Shown: piece after piece, positions 37,955 through 46,524 of the stretch
How positions within the stretch are numbered: the first letter of the stretch is position 1
Layout of the letters: the number at the start of each line of letters is the position of its first letter
From: Paralteromonas sediminis
GTDB taxonomy: Bacteria > Pseudomonadota > Gammaproteobacteria > Enterobacterales > Alteromonadaceae
Length of the DNA: 64,000 nucleotides
NCBI RefSeq assembly: GCF_003820355.1
Contig: NZ_RPOK01000001.1
Coordinates: 708,847-772,846 of the forward strand
Reading direction: 5' to 3'
The notes under the pieces: model-generated
What the model saw: the letters and a program-made list of their open reading frames with translations, nothing else
Told to the model about the DNA's origin: nothing
Databases searched by the model: none
Translations under genes and position numbers: made by a program

Positions 37955-40900
37955 ATGAGGGTTAAAAATCCATTACTTATTGCATGTCTGCTGCTGGTAA
38001 CAACGGCAGTGGCGCATGCAAAAGAAAACAGTGAATGGTTCTTACACAGCGCCATTTCACCTGACGGTAACCAAGTCGCATTTTCCTACAAGGGCGACAT
38101 CTATGTAGTGTCATCCAAAGGTGGCACCGCGCGTCCCCTAACCATCCACAGTGCGTGGGAAGGTCACCCGGTATGGTCTGACGATGGCAAATCTATTGCC
38201 TTTGCTAGTGATCGCACCGGTAACCTTGACGTCTATGTGATGTCAGCGATGGGCGGCAAAGCGCGCAGGCTTACTTTCCACTCTTCGCAAGATTATCCGC
38301 AGGCATTTTTCAATAAAGACAGCGAAGTTGTCTTCACGTCAGCACGAGCCGATGCCTCCGAAGCCTCTATTCATCCCACCAGCCGAATGGCAGAAACTTA
38401 TGCGGTGGGCAGTAATGGTGGCACGCCGCGTATGATCACTACGATCGCAACCTCGGAAGCAGACATCAGCCCTAACGGCAAATTACTGGCTTATCGCAAT
38501 GAAAAAGCCTATGAAAATCCGTTTAGAAAGCACGATGTATCCGCGTTTGCCAGAGACATATTTGTGATGGATTTGGAGACCGGTGAACACAAGCAGATCA
38601 CGAATTTTGAAGGTGGTGATCACACGCCAGTCTTCGAAGACAACAACACGCTGTATTACACGTCAGAAGAAAGTGGCAGTTTCAACGTGTGGAAAATGGA
38701 CCTAGACGGCTCTGACAAAAAGCAAATTACACAGTTTGAGCAACATCCGGTTCGCTCTTTGTCAATCAGCAAAAAAGGCAAATTGGCGTTTGTTCATCAC
38801 GGCAATATCTATGTGCAGGACGGCAGAAAGCCCACCCACCTCGATATCGATATTCTGAATGACAGCCAGGAAAACGAAATAGAAAACGTGCGTTTGAACA
38901 ATCGTATGTCCGAATTTGCAGTGTCTCCGAATGGCAAGGAAGTGGCGTTTGTGGCGCGTGGCGAAGTCTTTGTTACCAGCAAAGAGTTCAATACCACGGT
39001 AAGGATCACAAATACACCTGAAAGAGAGCGTTCAGTGTCGTTTCACAAAGACGGCAGAACCTTACTTTATACCGCTGAACGCAACGGACGTTGGGGCTTG
39101 TATGAAACCTCTATCGCAAATGAAGACGAACCCTACTTCTTTGCGGCAACGGCCTTTGAAGAAGTGCCTGTTTTAGTAACAGATACCGACAGTTTTCAGC
39201 CGGTCTATTCTCCGGACGGTAAAAAAATTGCCTTCTTGTCTTCACGGGATGAAATTCGTGTTATCGACAGAGAAACTAAAGAAGTCAATGTCGCGCTGGG
39301 TAAGCAATACAACTACAGCTATTCAGACGGAGACATTACCTTTTCCTGGTCGGGCGACAGTCACTGGCTGACCGCTGACTTTGCACCGCGTAGCAGAATC
39401 TTCATCAGAAACATTGGGGTTTTCCCTGCAGATGGTTCGGCAGAGCCGGTAGACATCAGCCTATCTGGTTATAACGACTTTGCGCCTGGCTGGAGTGCCA
39501 AAGACGATGTCGTATTGTGGTCGAGCACGCGTTATGGTCAGCGCGACCATGGTTCATGGGGCAGAGAAGCCGATGTCATGGCAGCATTCCTGACCCAAGA
39601 TGCCTACGACAAATTCCGTCTGTCAAAAGAAGAATACGCGCTTAAAAAAGAGCTAGAGAAAAAAGCCAAATCTGATAAAAAAGATGAGGAAAAGTCTGGT
39701 GATGAGTCGGACGATAAGTCAGAAAACGAAGACGCTGCAAAAGAAGAGGAAACCAAAGCACCGCTGAATATTGAGTGGGACAATCTTGATGAACGTACGG
39801 TACGACTCACTATGCACTCTTCAGCGTTGGGACAGTTCTTCTTAACAGAAGATGCTAGCGAGTTATATTACTTGTCACAGTTCGAGAAAGGCTTCGATTT
39901 GTGGCAACACAATATTCGCGAGAAAAGCACTACGCTCGTAGCGAAGCTCAATGCCCGCCGAGCCTCTATTGAATTATCGCCTGATGGCAAAGAAATTTAT
40001 GTGCTTGCTGATGGCAGATTGCAAAGTGGAAAGCTTGGCGACAAGATAAAACTTAAGCCAATTTCGTCAAACCCTGTAATGGCACTCAATGCTGCCGAGG
40101 AACGTCAGTACATCTTTGACTATGGTTGGCGAAAAATTAAGGACAAGTTCTATAAAGACGATTTCCACGGTATTGACTGGGACTTTATGGGCGAGTCTTA
40201 TGGTCGTAAATTGCCTTCTATCGGGCACAACCGCGACCTGGCTAATCTGATTGCTGAAATGACAGGTGAGCTCAATGCTAGTCATATTGGTTCTTCATAC
40301 CGCCCCTCGTCAGAGCCTGGTGATGATGCTACTGGCCAGTTAGGTTTGTTATTTGATATGACAGATACCAGCGGAGCACTTACTGTGAAAGAAGTGCTGG
40401 GCAAAGGGCCATTCGGCAACGCCTCTAGCCAGGTAGCACCAGGTGTGAAACTCACCAGTATTAACGGTGTAACACTTGATGGCAGTGTGAACCTGTTTGA
40501 ACAATTAAACCACACAACAGGCAAGCGCGTGCGTGTAGGATTTGTTGACACAGACGGCAATGCGTTTGAAGAAGTGGTCAAGCCCATTTCTAATGGTGCT
40601 CAAAACCGCCTGCTTTATCAGCGCTGGGTCGATTCCAGAGAAGCCTATGTGGAGAAAATTTCCAACGGACGTCTTGGCTATGTTCATATTCCGGCGATGA
40701 ATGATCCGTCTTTCAGAACCGTTTACTCCAATTTATTCGGCAAGCACTTCAATAAAGAAGCCGTGGTGGTTGATACACGTTGGAACGGCGGCGGCTGGTT
40801 ACACAATGACTTGGCTAAACTGTTCTCGGGCAAAGAGTACTTCACCTTGCACGTGAGAGGCCGTGAGTATGCCGGAGACCCAATGGATCAGTGGACCAAA

Positions 40901-41224
40901 CCCAGCGTGCTGGTTGTCAACGAAGGTAACTATTCTGATGGTCACGCTATTGCTTATACCTATGAAGAGCTGGGCTTAGGTGACATTGTAGGTATGCCTG
41001 TTCCCGGTACAATGACAGCCGTTTGGTGGTCTACGTCAATTTCCGGTGACATTCGCATTGGTGTGCCGCAAGTGGGTGTGAAGAACCCTCGTGGCGAGTA
41101 CTTGGAAAACAATCAGGTTGAACCCACCCACCTTGTGAATAATGATCCTAATCACCTTGCTAATGGTGAGGACAAACAATTGGATAAAGCAGTAGAAGTA
41201 TTGTTGAATCAATTGGATAATTAA
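37955..41224 (+). CDS. tricorn-like S41-family protease, exported
   Basis: A 1089-residue secreted protease related to tricorn. A signal peptide (about 1-22, ending AVAHAKE) is followed by two beta-propeller halves with many 'SPDGKKIAF'-type WD/PD40 strands. A charged insertion of about 35 residues rich in K, D and E lies at about 570-605. A tricorn C1/PDZ region and the S41 catalytic domain complete the protein. Probable catalytic residues are SH in ELNASHIG, Ser in NEGNYSDGHA and Glu in NNQVEPTH, matching Ser745/His746/Ser965/Glu1023 of archaeal tricorn. AAAGGA precedes the ATG. It probably degrades peptides in the periplasm. Confidence 0.9.
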   Translation: MRVKNPLLIACLLLVTTAVAHAKENSEWFLHSAISPDGNQVAFSYKGDIYVVSSKGGTARPLTIHSAWEGHPVWSDDGKSIAFASDRTGNLDVYVMSAMGGKARRLTFHSSQDYPQAFFNKDSEVVFTSARADASEASIHPTSRMAETYAVGSNGGTPRMITTIATSEADISPNGKLLAYRNEKAYENPFRKHDVSAFARDIFVMDLETGEHKQITNFEGGDHTPVFEDNNTLYYTSEESGSFNVWKMDLDGSDKKQITQFEQHPVRSLSISKKGKLAFVHHGNIYVQDGRKPTHLDIDILNDSQENEIENVRLNNRMSEFAVSPNGKEVAFVARGEVFVTSKEFNTTVRITNTPERERSVSFHKDGRTLLYTAERNGRWGLYETSIANEDEPYFFAATAFEEVPVLVTDTDSFQPVYSPDGKKIAFLSSRDEIRVIDRETKEVNVALGKQYNYSYSDGDITFSWSGDSHWLTADFAPRSRIFIRNIGVFPADGSAEPVDISLSGYNDFAPGWSAKDDVVLWSSTRYGQRDHGSWGREADVMAAFLTQDAYDKFRLSKEEYALKKELEKKAKSDKKDEEKSGDESDDKSENEDAAKEEETKAPLNIEWDNLDERTVRLTMHSSALGQFFLTEDASELYYLSQFEKGFDLWQHNIREKSTTLVAKLNARRASIELSPDGKEIYVLADGRLQSGKLGDKIKLKPISSNPVMALNAAEERQYIFDYGWRKIKDKFYKDDFHGIDWDFMGESYGRKLPSIGHNRDLANLIAEMTGELNASHIGSSYRPSSEPGDDATGQLGLLFDMTDTSGALTVKEVLGKGPFGNASSQVAPGVKLTSINGVTLDGSVNLFEQLNHTTGKRVRVGFVDTDGNAFEEVVKPISNGAQNRLLYQRWVDSREAYVEKISNGRLGYVHIPAMNDPSFRTVYSNLFGKHFNKEAVVVDTRWNGGGWLHNDLAKLFSGKEYFTLHVRGREYAGDPMDQWTKPSVLVVNEGNYSDGHAIAYTYEELGLGDIVGMPVPGTMTAVWWSTSISGDIRIGVPQVGVKNPRGEYLENNQVEPTHLVNNDPNHLANGEDKQLDKAVEVLLNQLDN

Positions 41225-41258
41225 ACGCAAGCCGTTTATTTAGAAAAAACAACATAGT

Positions 41259-41292
41259 AAAAAGGTCAACGGTAAACTGTTGGCCTTTTTTT
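41259..41292 (+). terminator. Rho-independent terminator or mntP leader hairpin
   Basis: A 14-base stem (AAAAAGGTCAACGG with CTGTTGGCCTTTTT, two G-T pairs) with a TAAA loop and T-run. It ends 21 bases before the mntP ATG, so it terminates the protease gene and, if mntP is transcribed from upstream, lies inside the mntP leader. Confidence 0.85.
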
Positions 41293-41312
41293 ATTGCTGA
41301 GTAGCTATCTAT

Positions 41313-41885
41313 ATGAGTTTGATTACACTGGTGTTTTTAGCGTTTGCTATGTCTACCGATGCCTTTGCTGCCGCCATTAGTAAAGGTGTAAAACTTAAAA
41401 CACCTGAGCTTTCCTATGCCTTAAAAACAGGCCTGATTTTTGGTTCCGTTGAAGCGATTACGCCGGTTGTTGGCTGGTTACTCGGGCGTGCCGCCGCTAC
41501 TTATATCGAGGCGTGGGATCACTGGGTTGCACTGATTATTCTGGTAGGTCTTGGGACACACATGATATACGACAGCATGAAAGATGATGATGAAGAGGCA
41601 AAAACCAGCAACAGCAAGCCGTCATTGCTCATACTTATGCTGACTGCGTTGGGTACAAGCATTGATGCCATGGCCGTAGGAGTGAGCTTAGCGTTTATTG
41701 ACGTTAATATTGTTCTCGCAGCTAGCCTCATCGGGCTCGCCACCTTTAGTATGGTGACAATTGGGGTAATGCTGGGCAGTGTGCTGGGCTCCTTCATCGG
41801 CAAAAGAGCAGAAACCTTGGGGGGACTGGTACTGGTCGCGCTGGGTTTATGGATTGGACTGGGTGATAGCCTAGGTGTCTCTTAA
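41313..41885 (+). CDS. mntP: manganese efflux pump MntP
   Basis: A membrane protein of 190 residues with six hydrophobic segments arranged as two similar halves. The conserved Asp-containing motifs STDAFAAAISKG (helix 1) and GTSIDAMAVGVSLAF (helix 4) identify it as MntP, which exports Mn2+. No convincing ribosome site is seen before the ATG. Its 3' end overlaps the convergent MerR-type gene by 15 bases. The yybP-ykoY leader that controls mntP in E. coli is not recognisable here. Confidence 0.88.
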   Translation: MSLITLVFLAFAMSTDAFAAAISKGVKLKTPELSYALKTGLIFGSVEAITPVVGWLLGRAAATYIEAWDHWVALIILVGLGTHMIYDSMKDDDEEAKTSNSKPSLLILMLTALGTSIDAMAVGVSLAFIDVNIVLAASLIGLATFSMVTIGVMLGSVLGSFIGKRAETLGGLVLVALGLWIGLGDSLGVS

Positions 41886-42251
41886 TTCAGTCAAAATTGG
41901 GCAAGGTTCGTTGTCACTCTTTTTACAGGCAAGCACCAGTTCAGACAAAAAAGTTTGTGCCATGACCAGTTCAGCAATCTTAGTTTCTAGTAACTGCATC
42001 TTGTCTTCTGATATTCGACGAATTTCATCCTTATCGCGTGATGCATCCAACCGCTCTAGTTGCTTAATTTCATCAAGCGTAAATCCTGCCAGTTTAGCTT
42101 TTTGAATGAACGCAATTTTATTGATGTGTACATTAGTGTATTGCCGATAGCTGCCCGAATTTTCAGGAACTGCAAGCAATCCTTCACGATGATAATAGCG
42201 TACCGTTTCTACCGACACGCCAGCCTGTTTTGCAAATTGGCTGATTTTCAT
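41871..42251 (-). CDS. MerR-family regulator, CueR-like (Cu/Ag-sensing type)
   Basis: A 126-residue MerR protein with an N-terminal winged helix (MKISQFAKQAGVSVETVRYYHREGLL) and a dimerisation helix. Only two cysteines occur, Cys109 and Cys117, in CKKSDNEPCPI. This is the C-x7-C pattern of CueR, which binds Cu(I)/Ag(I) linearly; the third cysteine of mercury-type MerR (Cys82) is absent. The start is set at 42251 because a longer reading would run through the operator. It is divergent from the glutaredoxin-MauE gene and probably activates that operon. The metal assignment is inferred from the cysteine spacing and copper genes nearby. Confidence 0.85.
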   Translation of the reverse strand: MKISQFAKQAGVSVETVRYYHREGLLAVPENSGSYRQYTNVHINKIAFIQKAKLAGFTLDEIKQLERLDASRDKDEIRRISEDKMQLLETKIAELVMAQTFLSELVLACKKSDNEPCPILTELRDT

Positions 42252-42276
42252 TGGAACCCCCTCACTCAAAAAAAGG

Positions 42277-42308
42277 TTGACTACGTACCTAGGTACGTAG
42301 TTTACCAT
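42277..42308 (+). promoter_or_regulatory. MerR-type operator and promoter
   Basis: TTGACT (-35, 42277-42282) overlaps a perfect 20-base palindrome CTACGTACCTAGGTACGTAG (42281-42300), and a weak -10 (TTACCA or TACCAT) follows after 19 or 20 bases. Such an over-long spacer holding a palindrome is the hallmark of MerR-activated promoters. The CGTAC-N4-GTACG core equals that of the classic mercury operator. Confidence 0.85.
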
Positions 42309-42340
42309 TGTGCTAAATCGATAAAAAGAAGGGGGCTGAC

Positions 42341-43081
42341 GTGGCTAAAACGGCAATTTTATACCGAATGGAAACCGACAAACACACGTGTCCTTTTGGG
42401 CTAAGGGCAAAGGACCTGTTGCGTAGAAATGGATATGAGGTTGAAGATAAGCGCCTGACAAGGCGAGAAGAAGTCGATGCATTCAAAGAGAAAATGAATG
42501 TGAATACGACGCCTCAAATCATTATCGAAGACGAACGGGTAGGCGGGTTTGAAGCACTACAAAGCTATTTGGGTATGAGCATTAGGGAAAAAGGAAAAGC
42601 GAGTTATTTTCCTGTTATTGCCGTTTTTACCGTTGCTGCTCTACTCACCCTGATCATGCATTTACCCTTTGCATCCTTTTCCGTTCAGACCATTGTAATG
42701 CAGTTTATTGGTATGGCAATGGTGTTACTTGGCCTGCTTAAGCTGCAAAACATTCAAGGGTTTGTAAATGGCTTTTTGGGTTATGACCTGCTCGCAAGGC
42801 GCTATGTCCCTTATGCCTTTGTGTATCCGTTTGCCGAAGTGTTGGGCGGTTTATTGATGGTAGGTAGCCTGTTACCACAGATTTCCATACCGCTGATGTT
42901 ATTTATTGGGGGGATAGGTGGGGTTTCCGTGTTCAAAGCTGTCTATATTGACAAAAAAGCATTGAAATGTGCCTGTGTTGGTGGAGACTCAAATGTGCCT
43001 TTAGGGTTTGTGTCATTTTTAGAAAATGCGGTGATGTTTGGCGCAGCTTTTTGGATGCTGACCGTAAACCTGTTTATTTAG
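42341..43081 (+). CDS. glutaredoxin-MauE/DoxX-like fusion membrane protein
   Basis: A 246-residue protein. Residues 1-85 are glutaredoxin-like, with TCPFG in place of a CPYC dithiol site (monothiol) and the cis-proline loop TTPQIIIED. Residues about 95-246 form four membrane helices of the MauE/DoxX-like redox family, with a CACVGG motif at about 208. The start is a GTG with AAGAAGGGGG just upstream. It is the first gene behind the MerR-type promoter, so probably metal-induced. It may pass thiol-reducing equivalents across the membrane to protect or reduce periplasmic copper proteins; this is inference. Confidence 0.8.
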   Translation: MAKTAILYRMETDKHTCPFGLRAKDLLRRNGYEVEDKRLTRREEVDAFKEKMNVNTTPQIIIEDERVGGFEALQSYLGMSIREKGKASYFPVIAVFTVAALLTLIMHLPFASFSVQTIVMQFIGMAMVLLGLLKLQNIQGFVNGFLGYDLLARRYVPYAFVYPFAEVLGGLLMVGSLLPQISIPLMLFIGGIGGVSVFKAVYIDKKALKCACVGGDSNVPLGFVSFLENAVMFGAAFWMLTVNLFI

Positions 43082-43107
43082 GGTGGCAGATTGAATATAC
43101 TGCGGCC

Positions 43108-43479
43108 ATGAAAATGATATCTACACTACAGACAGTGCTGCTTCTGCTCATCGTGCTAACCGTTCAGGTGAGTGGTGCTTATGCGTCTATGCCTATGGAT
43201 AGTGCAATGAATGTAGATACCCATTGTGCCATGAACGGTCATGCTATGGAGCAATCGGCATCATCAATGTCTGAGTCACCTCAAATGAGCGCAAACATGC
43301 CTTGTTGTGACGGTGAGTGCGAGTGTGCTACCTTCTGTGGTACTGGGCTTTATTTGCCAAGTGATGCTTGGGCGACCTTGTCTCGTCCCGCGGAAGGCGC
43401 GCCCTGTGTCTCTTCCCATGCTGTCATTGCTCCCTTTTCGGCCCTGCTTATTCGGCCACCTATATACCTCTCTGCCTAA
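43108..43479 (+). CDS. CopL-like periplasmic Cys/Met-rich metal-binding protein
   Basis: A 123-residue exported protein. After a signal peptide (about 1-26, ending AYAS) comes a Met/His-rich stretch with several M, H and C (MPMDSAM, HCAMNGHAM). A CC-D-x2-C-x-C cluster follows (PCCDGECECATFCG). The C-terminus carries the LIRPPIYLSA motif. This layout (Met/His-rich, Cys cluster, RPPI tail) matches my memory of CopL-family proteins preceding copper genes. An ATG at 43114 is an alternative start. It is placed just before the cusCBA-like genes. A related gene sits at 61337. Confidence 0.72.
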   Translation: MKMISTLQTVLLLLIVLTVQVSGAYASMPMDSAMNVDTHCAMNGHAMEQSASSMSESPQMSANMPCCDGECECATFCGTGLYLPSDAWATLSRPAEGAPCVSSHAVIAPFSALLIRPPIYLSA

Positions 43480-43610
43480 TACCCGCTTAATACACCAGCG
43501 AGCTGCCAGTCTTAATTAAAAGACAGCGAATGTTGTGGCGTGCATATTCTTGCACTCACGACAGAATGGTCACTCGCAGTTCAACACATAACTTGTGATT
43601 GAGAACAACG

Positions 43611-45011
43611 ATGAGAAAGACAAATTTGAAGCGAGCAAGCCTGTGCTCTATAAAAAAGGCCGCGATGGAAACGGGTGCGACAGCCATGGTTGTCGCAATT
43701 AGCCTGTTTGGGTTTAGCATCGCCAAAGCCAGTGAAACGCCACAATCACTCAGCCTTGCGCAGGCTGTTCATCTTGCGCAAAGTAGTGACGACTGGCTGG
43801 TGAAAAGTCAGCAAGAAGAGCAGCGCCTCATCGCGCTGAGCTCAGGTGCTACTGCGCTCCCTGATCCTACTTTTAGCCTAGGACTGATGAATGTTCCAAC
43901 AGATAGCTTTGCTTTTGACCAAGAGCCCATGACCCAGTTAAAGGTGGGAGCATCACAAATGTTTCCTCGTGGCGATACCCTTTCGTTGCAAGGGGCACAG
44001 TATGAACAAGCTGCCGCTATTCAGCCTTTTATGCGTGACGATAGACGGCATAAAGTGAAGTGGCAAGCCTCATTGCTGTGGCTGGATGCATACCAAAGCC
44101 AAGCTAGCCATGCATTGGTAAATCAAGCCAAACCCCTGTTTGATAAGTTAGGCGAAATTGTAAGTGCTAGCTACGCTTCTTCGGTAGGGAGTACCAAACA
44201 ACAAGACATTATTCGCGCAGAGCTAGAACTGGTTCGCCTTCAGGACCGGCTTGTAAGCTTATCTACCGCCCAGCAGGCGGCGTTGCATAAGCTTACGCAA
44301 TACTTGTATGGTTCAGACCGTCATCAGGCGACCATATTTTCTTCTGTTGGGGCGTTACCCAGTGAACAGGCCCATGTAAATGAGTCTATGAATGCCACGC
44401 TTTCGGCACTTATGGACGCAGATGACAATAGCCTGTTAATGCTGCTTAATACACATCCCCTTGTGGTTGCAACCAATCAGAAAATTCGTGCCGAGAGCAT
44501 GGGAATTGAGATAGCAGAGCAAGCATATAAACCTCAATTTGGTGTGAATGCCAGCTATGCATTGCGCGATGATTCTCGTGCAGATTTTTTCTCAGTAGGC
44601 ATGAGTGTTTCTGTTCCTTTATTTTCAACCAGCCGACAAGATGCACAAGTAAGTAGCACCATTGCGCAAATGGAAGCCAGTAAAACCCAAAAGCGGTTGT
44701 TGTTGCGTGAACTGATCGCTGGGCTTAAAAGTAATCTCACGCAATATCGCGGCGCATCAGAGCGTTTGGTGATCTACAAGCAACAGATATTGCCGCAAAT
44801 GTCTCAACAGGCTGAGGCTGCGCTAAATGCCTACACCAACGACACGGGTGATTTTGCCGAAGTCGTGCGAGCGCGTATTGCTGAGCTGGATGCCAGCGTT
44901 ACTGCCGTAAACATTGAGGTGAGCAAACGCAAAGCGCTTGCGGCTATTGAGTATTATCTGTCGTCTCACCCTTCATTTTCCTCAACATCAGGAGTGTCGC
45001 ATCATGGCTGA
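43611..45011 (+). CDS. cusC: CusC/TolC-family outer-membrane efflux protein
   Basis: A TolC-family outer-membrane channel of about 466 residues, the exit duct of the pump encoded by the next two genes. After a long N-terminal signal region (to about residue 38, KASET) comes the alternating helical pattern of OEP domains (LSLAQAVHLAQSS at the first repeat, second repeat from about 270). The ATG at 43611 is preferred to a TTG at 43599. The stop overlaps the cusB-like start by eight bases. The symbol is by analogy to Cus; sequence alone does not prove Cu specificity for this subunit. Confidence 0.85.
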   Translation: MRKTNLKRASLCSIKKAAMETGATAMVVAISLFGFSIAKASETPQSLSLAQAVHLAQSSDDWLVKSQQEEQRLIALSSGATALPDPTFSLGLMNVPTDSFAFDQEPMTQLKVGASQMFPRGDTLSLQGAQYEQAAAIQPFMRDDRRHKVKWQASLLWLDAYQSQASHALVNQAKPLFDKLGEIVSASYASSVGSTKQQDIIRAELELVRLQDRLVSLSTAQQAALHKLTQYLYGSDRHQATIFSSVGALPSEQAHVNESMNATLSALMDADDNSLLMLLNTHPLVVATNQKIRAESMGIEIAEQAYKPQFGVNASYALRDDSRADFFSVGMSVSVPLFSTSRQDAQVSSTIAQMEASKTQKRLLLRELIAGLKSNLTQYRGASERLVIYKQQILPQMSQQAEAALNAYTNDTGDFAEVVRARIAELDASVTAVNIEVSKRKALAAIEYYLSSHPSFSSTSGVSHHG

Positions 45012-46524
45012 TTCAACAAAATCACAATTCCGTCATCTTATTATCGGCCTGGTGGCGGGTAGTGTCATTGGCGCCTTGGCCTATGCCTTTTTCATGTCAC
45101 CACAAGGTCACGACATGGAAAATGCAGCCAGTGGGGACAAAGGCGGCGAAGAAGCGCCTTTATATTGGGTAGCGCCCATGGATCCCAACTTTAAACGGGA
45201 TAAACCCGGTAAGTCACCGATGGGAATGGATTTAGTGCCGGTATACGCAGATGATGTGGCGGGAGACTCTCCGGGTACTGTCTCTATCGATCCTGTAACG
45301 GTGCAAAACCTAGGAGTGAAAACCGCGCAAGTAGAACGCGTCAAGCCTACACAAACAGTGCGCGCCGTGGGGCAGGTTCAGTTTGCTGAAGATGCTATTG
45401 AGCACGTGCATCCAAGAATAGAAGGCTGGGTTGAAGTACTTAACGTAAGAGCAATAGGGGACTATGTCGAAAAAGGCGCCCCATTGTATTCACTTTACTC
45501 ACCTGAACTGGTTAATGCGCAGGAAGAATTTGTTATAGCGCTAAAGCAAAATAATCCGTCACTGATAAATGCAGCCCGAATGCGTTTGAACGCCTTGTCT
45601 GTGCCTGACACCCTCATTACGCAACTAGAGCGCGCCCGAAAAGTGGCACATAAGGTAACTTTCGTGGCACCGCAAAGTGGGGTCATTAAAGAACTCAACG
45701 TGCAACAAGGCTTTTACGTAAAACCCAGTATGACCATGTTATCCATAGCGTCTTTGGAGCGTGTATGGGTACTTGCTGACATTTTCCCACGGGATGCTAT
45801 CGGTCTTAAATCTGGGAAACCAGCTAGGATAAGCAGCAATGATTTACCCGGACATACTTTTGACGCGAGCCTGGATTATCTCTATCCCGCGCTAAGTGCG
45901 ACAACGCGCACATTACAAGCGCGTTTTGTCGTTGATCAAAGTAGTAATACGCATGAGAACATTCTCAGACCGGGTATGTACACCCAGGTACATATGACCG
46001 TGCAACCCGAGCAACCTATTGTGGTGGTGCCCAGTCAGGCAGTGATACGCACAGGGACGTCCGAACGGGTGGTGCTGGCGCTTGAAGAAGGCAAATACAA
46101 ATCAATCAATGTCGAGCTTGGACGCACTTTTGGCGATAGCATTGAAGTGTTAGACGGCTTATCACAGGGCGACAAAATAGTCATATCTGCACAGTTCCTT
46201 ATTGATTCTGAAAGCAGTATTAGTTCCGACTTTATGCGTATGGCCCCTGAGCAGGAAGACGTCGGCAGTGATGTCAGTGCATGGACCCAGGCCACAGTAA
46301 ACGACGTCGATGTACAGGCACGCAAAGTCACATTAACACATGGTTATTTAGATGCTTTTGACATGATGGGCATGACCATGGATTTCACCGTGGCCGAGGA
46401 CATTAACATCAACGACTTCGTGATAGATGCGCAGGTCCATGTAGAAATCATCCGTGAACCCAGTGGTATGTTTCAGGTGAAAACCCTGCATGTGATGGGT
46501 GATATGCAAGGAGACCACGAATGA
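45004..46524 (+). CDS. cusB: CusB-type membrane fusion protein with C-terminal CusF domain
   Basis: The periplasmic adaptor of a heavy-metal RND pump, 506 residues. A membrane anchor (about 9-31) is followed by a heavy-metal-binding domain (PLYWVAPMDPNFKRDKPGKSPMGMDL in pieces, about 54-79). The adaptor hairpin and beta-barrel come next, and a CusF-like domain at about 430-505. In that domain His446, Met457 and Met459 align with CusF His36, Met47 and Met49; Trp44 of CusF is replaced by Met454. The start ATG at 45004 has AGGAG about 12 bases upstream. It overlaps the cusA start as ATGA. Confidence 0.9.
   Translation: MADSTKSQFRHLIIGLVAGSVIGALAYAFFMSPQGHDMENAASGDKGGEEAPLYWVAPMDPNFKRDKPGKSPMGMDLVPVYADDVAGDSPGTVSIDPVTVQNLGVKTAQVERVKPTQTVRAVGQVQFAEDAIEHVHPRIEGWVEVLNVRAIGDYVEKGAPLYSLYSPELVNAQEEFVIALKQNNPSLINAARMRLNALSVPDTLITQLERARKVAHKVTFVAPQSGVIKELNVQQGFYVKPSMTMLSIASLERVWVLADIFPRDAIGLKSGKPARISSNDLPGHTFDASLDYLYPALSATTRTLQARFVVDQSSNTHENILRPGMYTQVHMTVQPEQPIVVVPSQAVIRTGTSERVVLALEEGKYKSINVELGRTFGDSIEVLDGLSQGDKIVISAQFLIDSESSISSDFMRMAPEQEDVGSDVSAWTQATVNDVDVQARKVTLTHGYLDAFDMMGMTMDFTVAEDININDFVIDAQVHVEIIREPSGMFQVKTLHVMGDMQGDHE

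Noticed and set aside
41225-41312. yybP-ykoY manganese riboswitch before mntP
   Set aside because: The gap after the protease gene is only 88 bases and mostly one terminator hairpin; the conserved aptamer elements are not recognisable.
41871-43081. Mercury-resistance operon
   Set aside because: The operator core is mer-like, but the regulator lacks the Cys82 equivalent and no merT, merP or merA is present.
42967-43107. N-terminal extension of the CopL-like protein
   Set aside because: It would run through the end of the glutaredoxin-MauE gene and bury the signal peptide; the ATG at 43108 or 43114 gives a normal exported protein.
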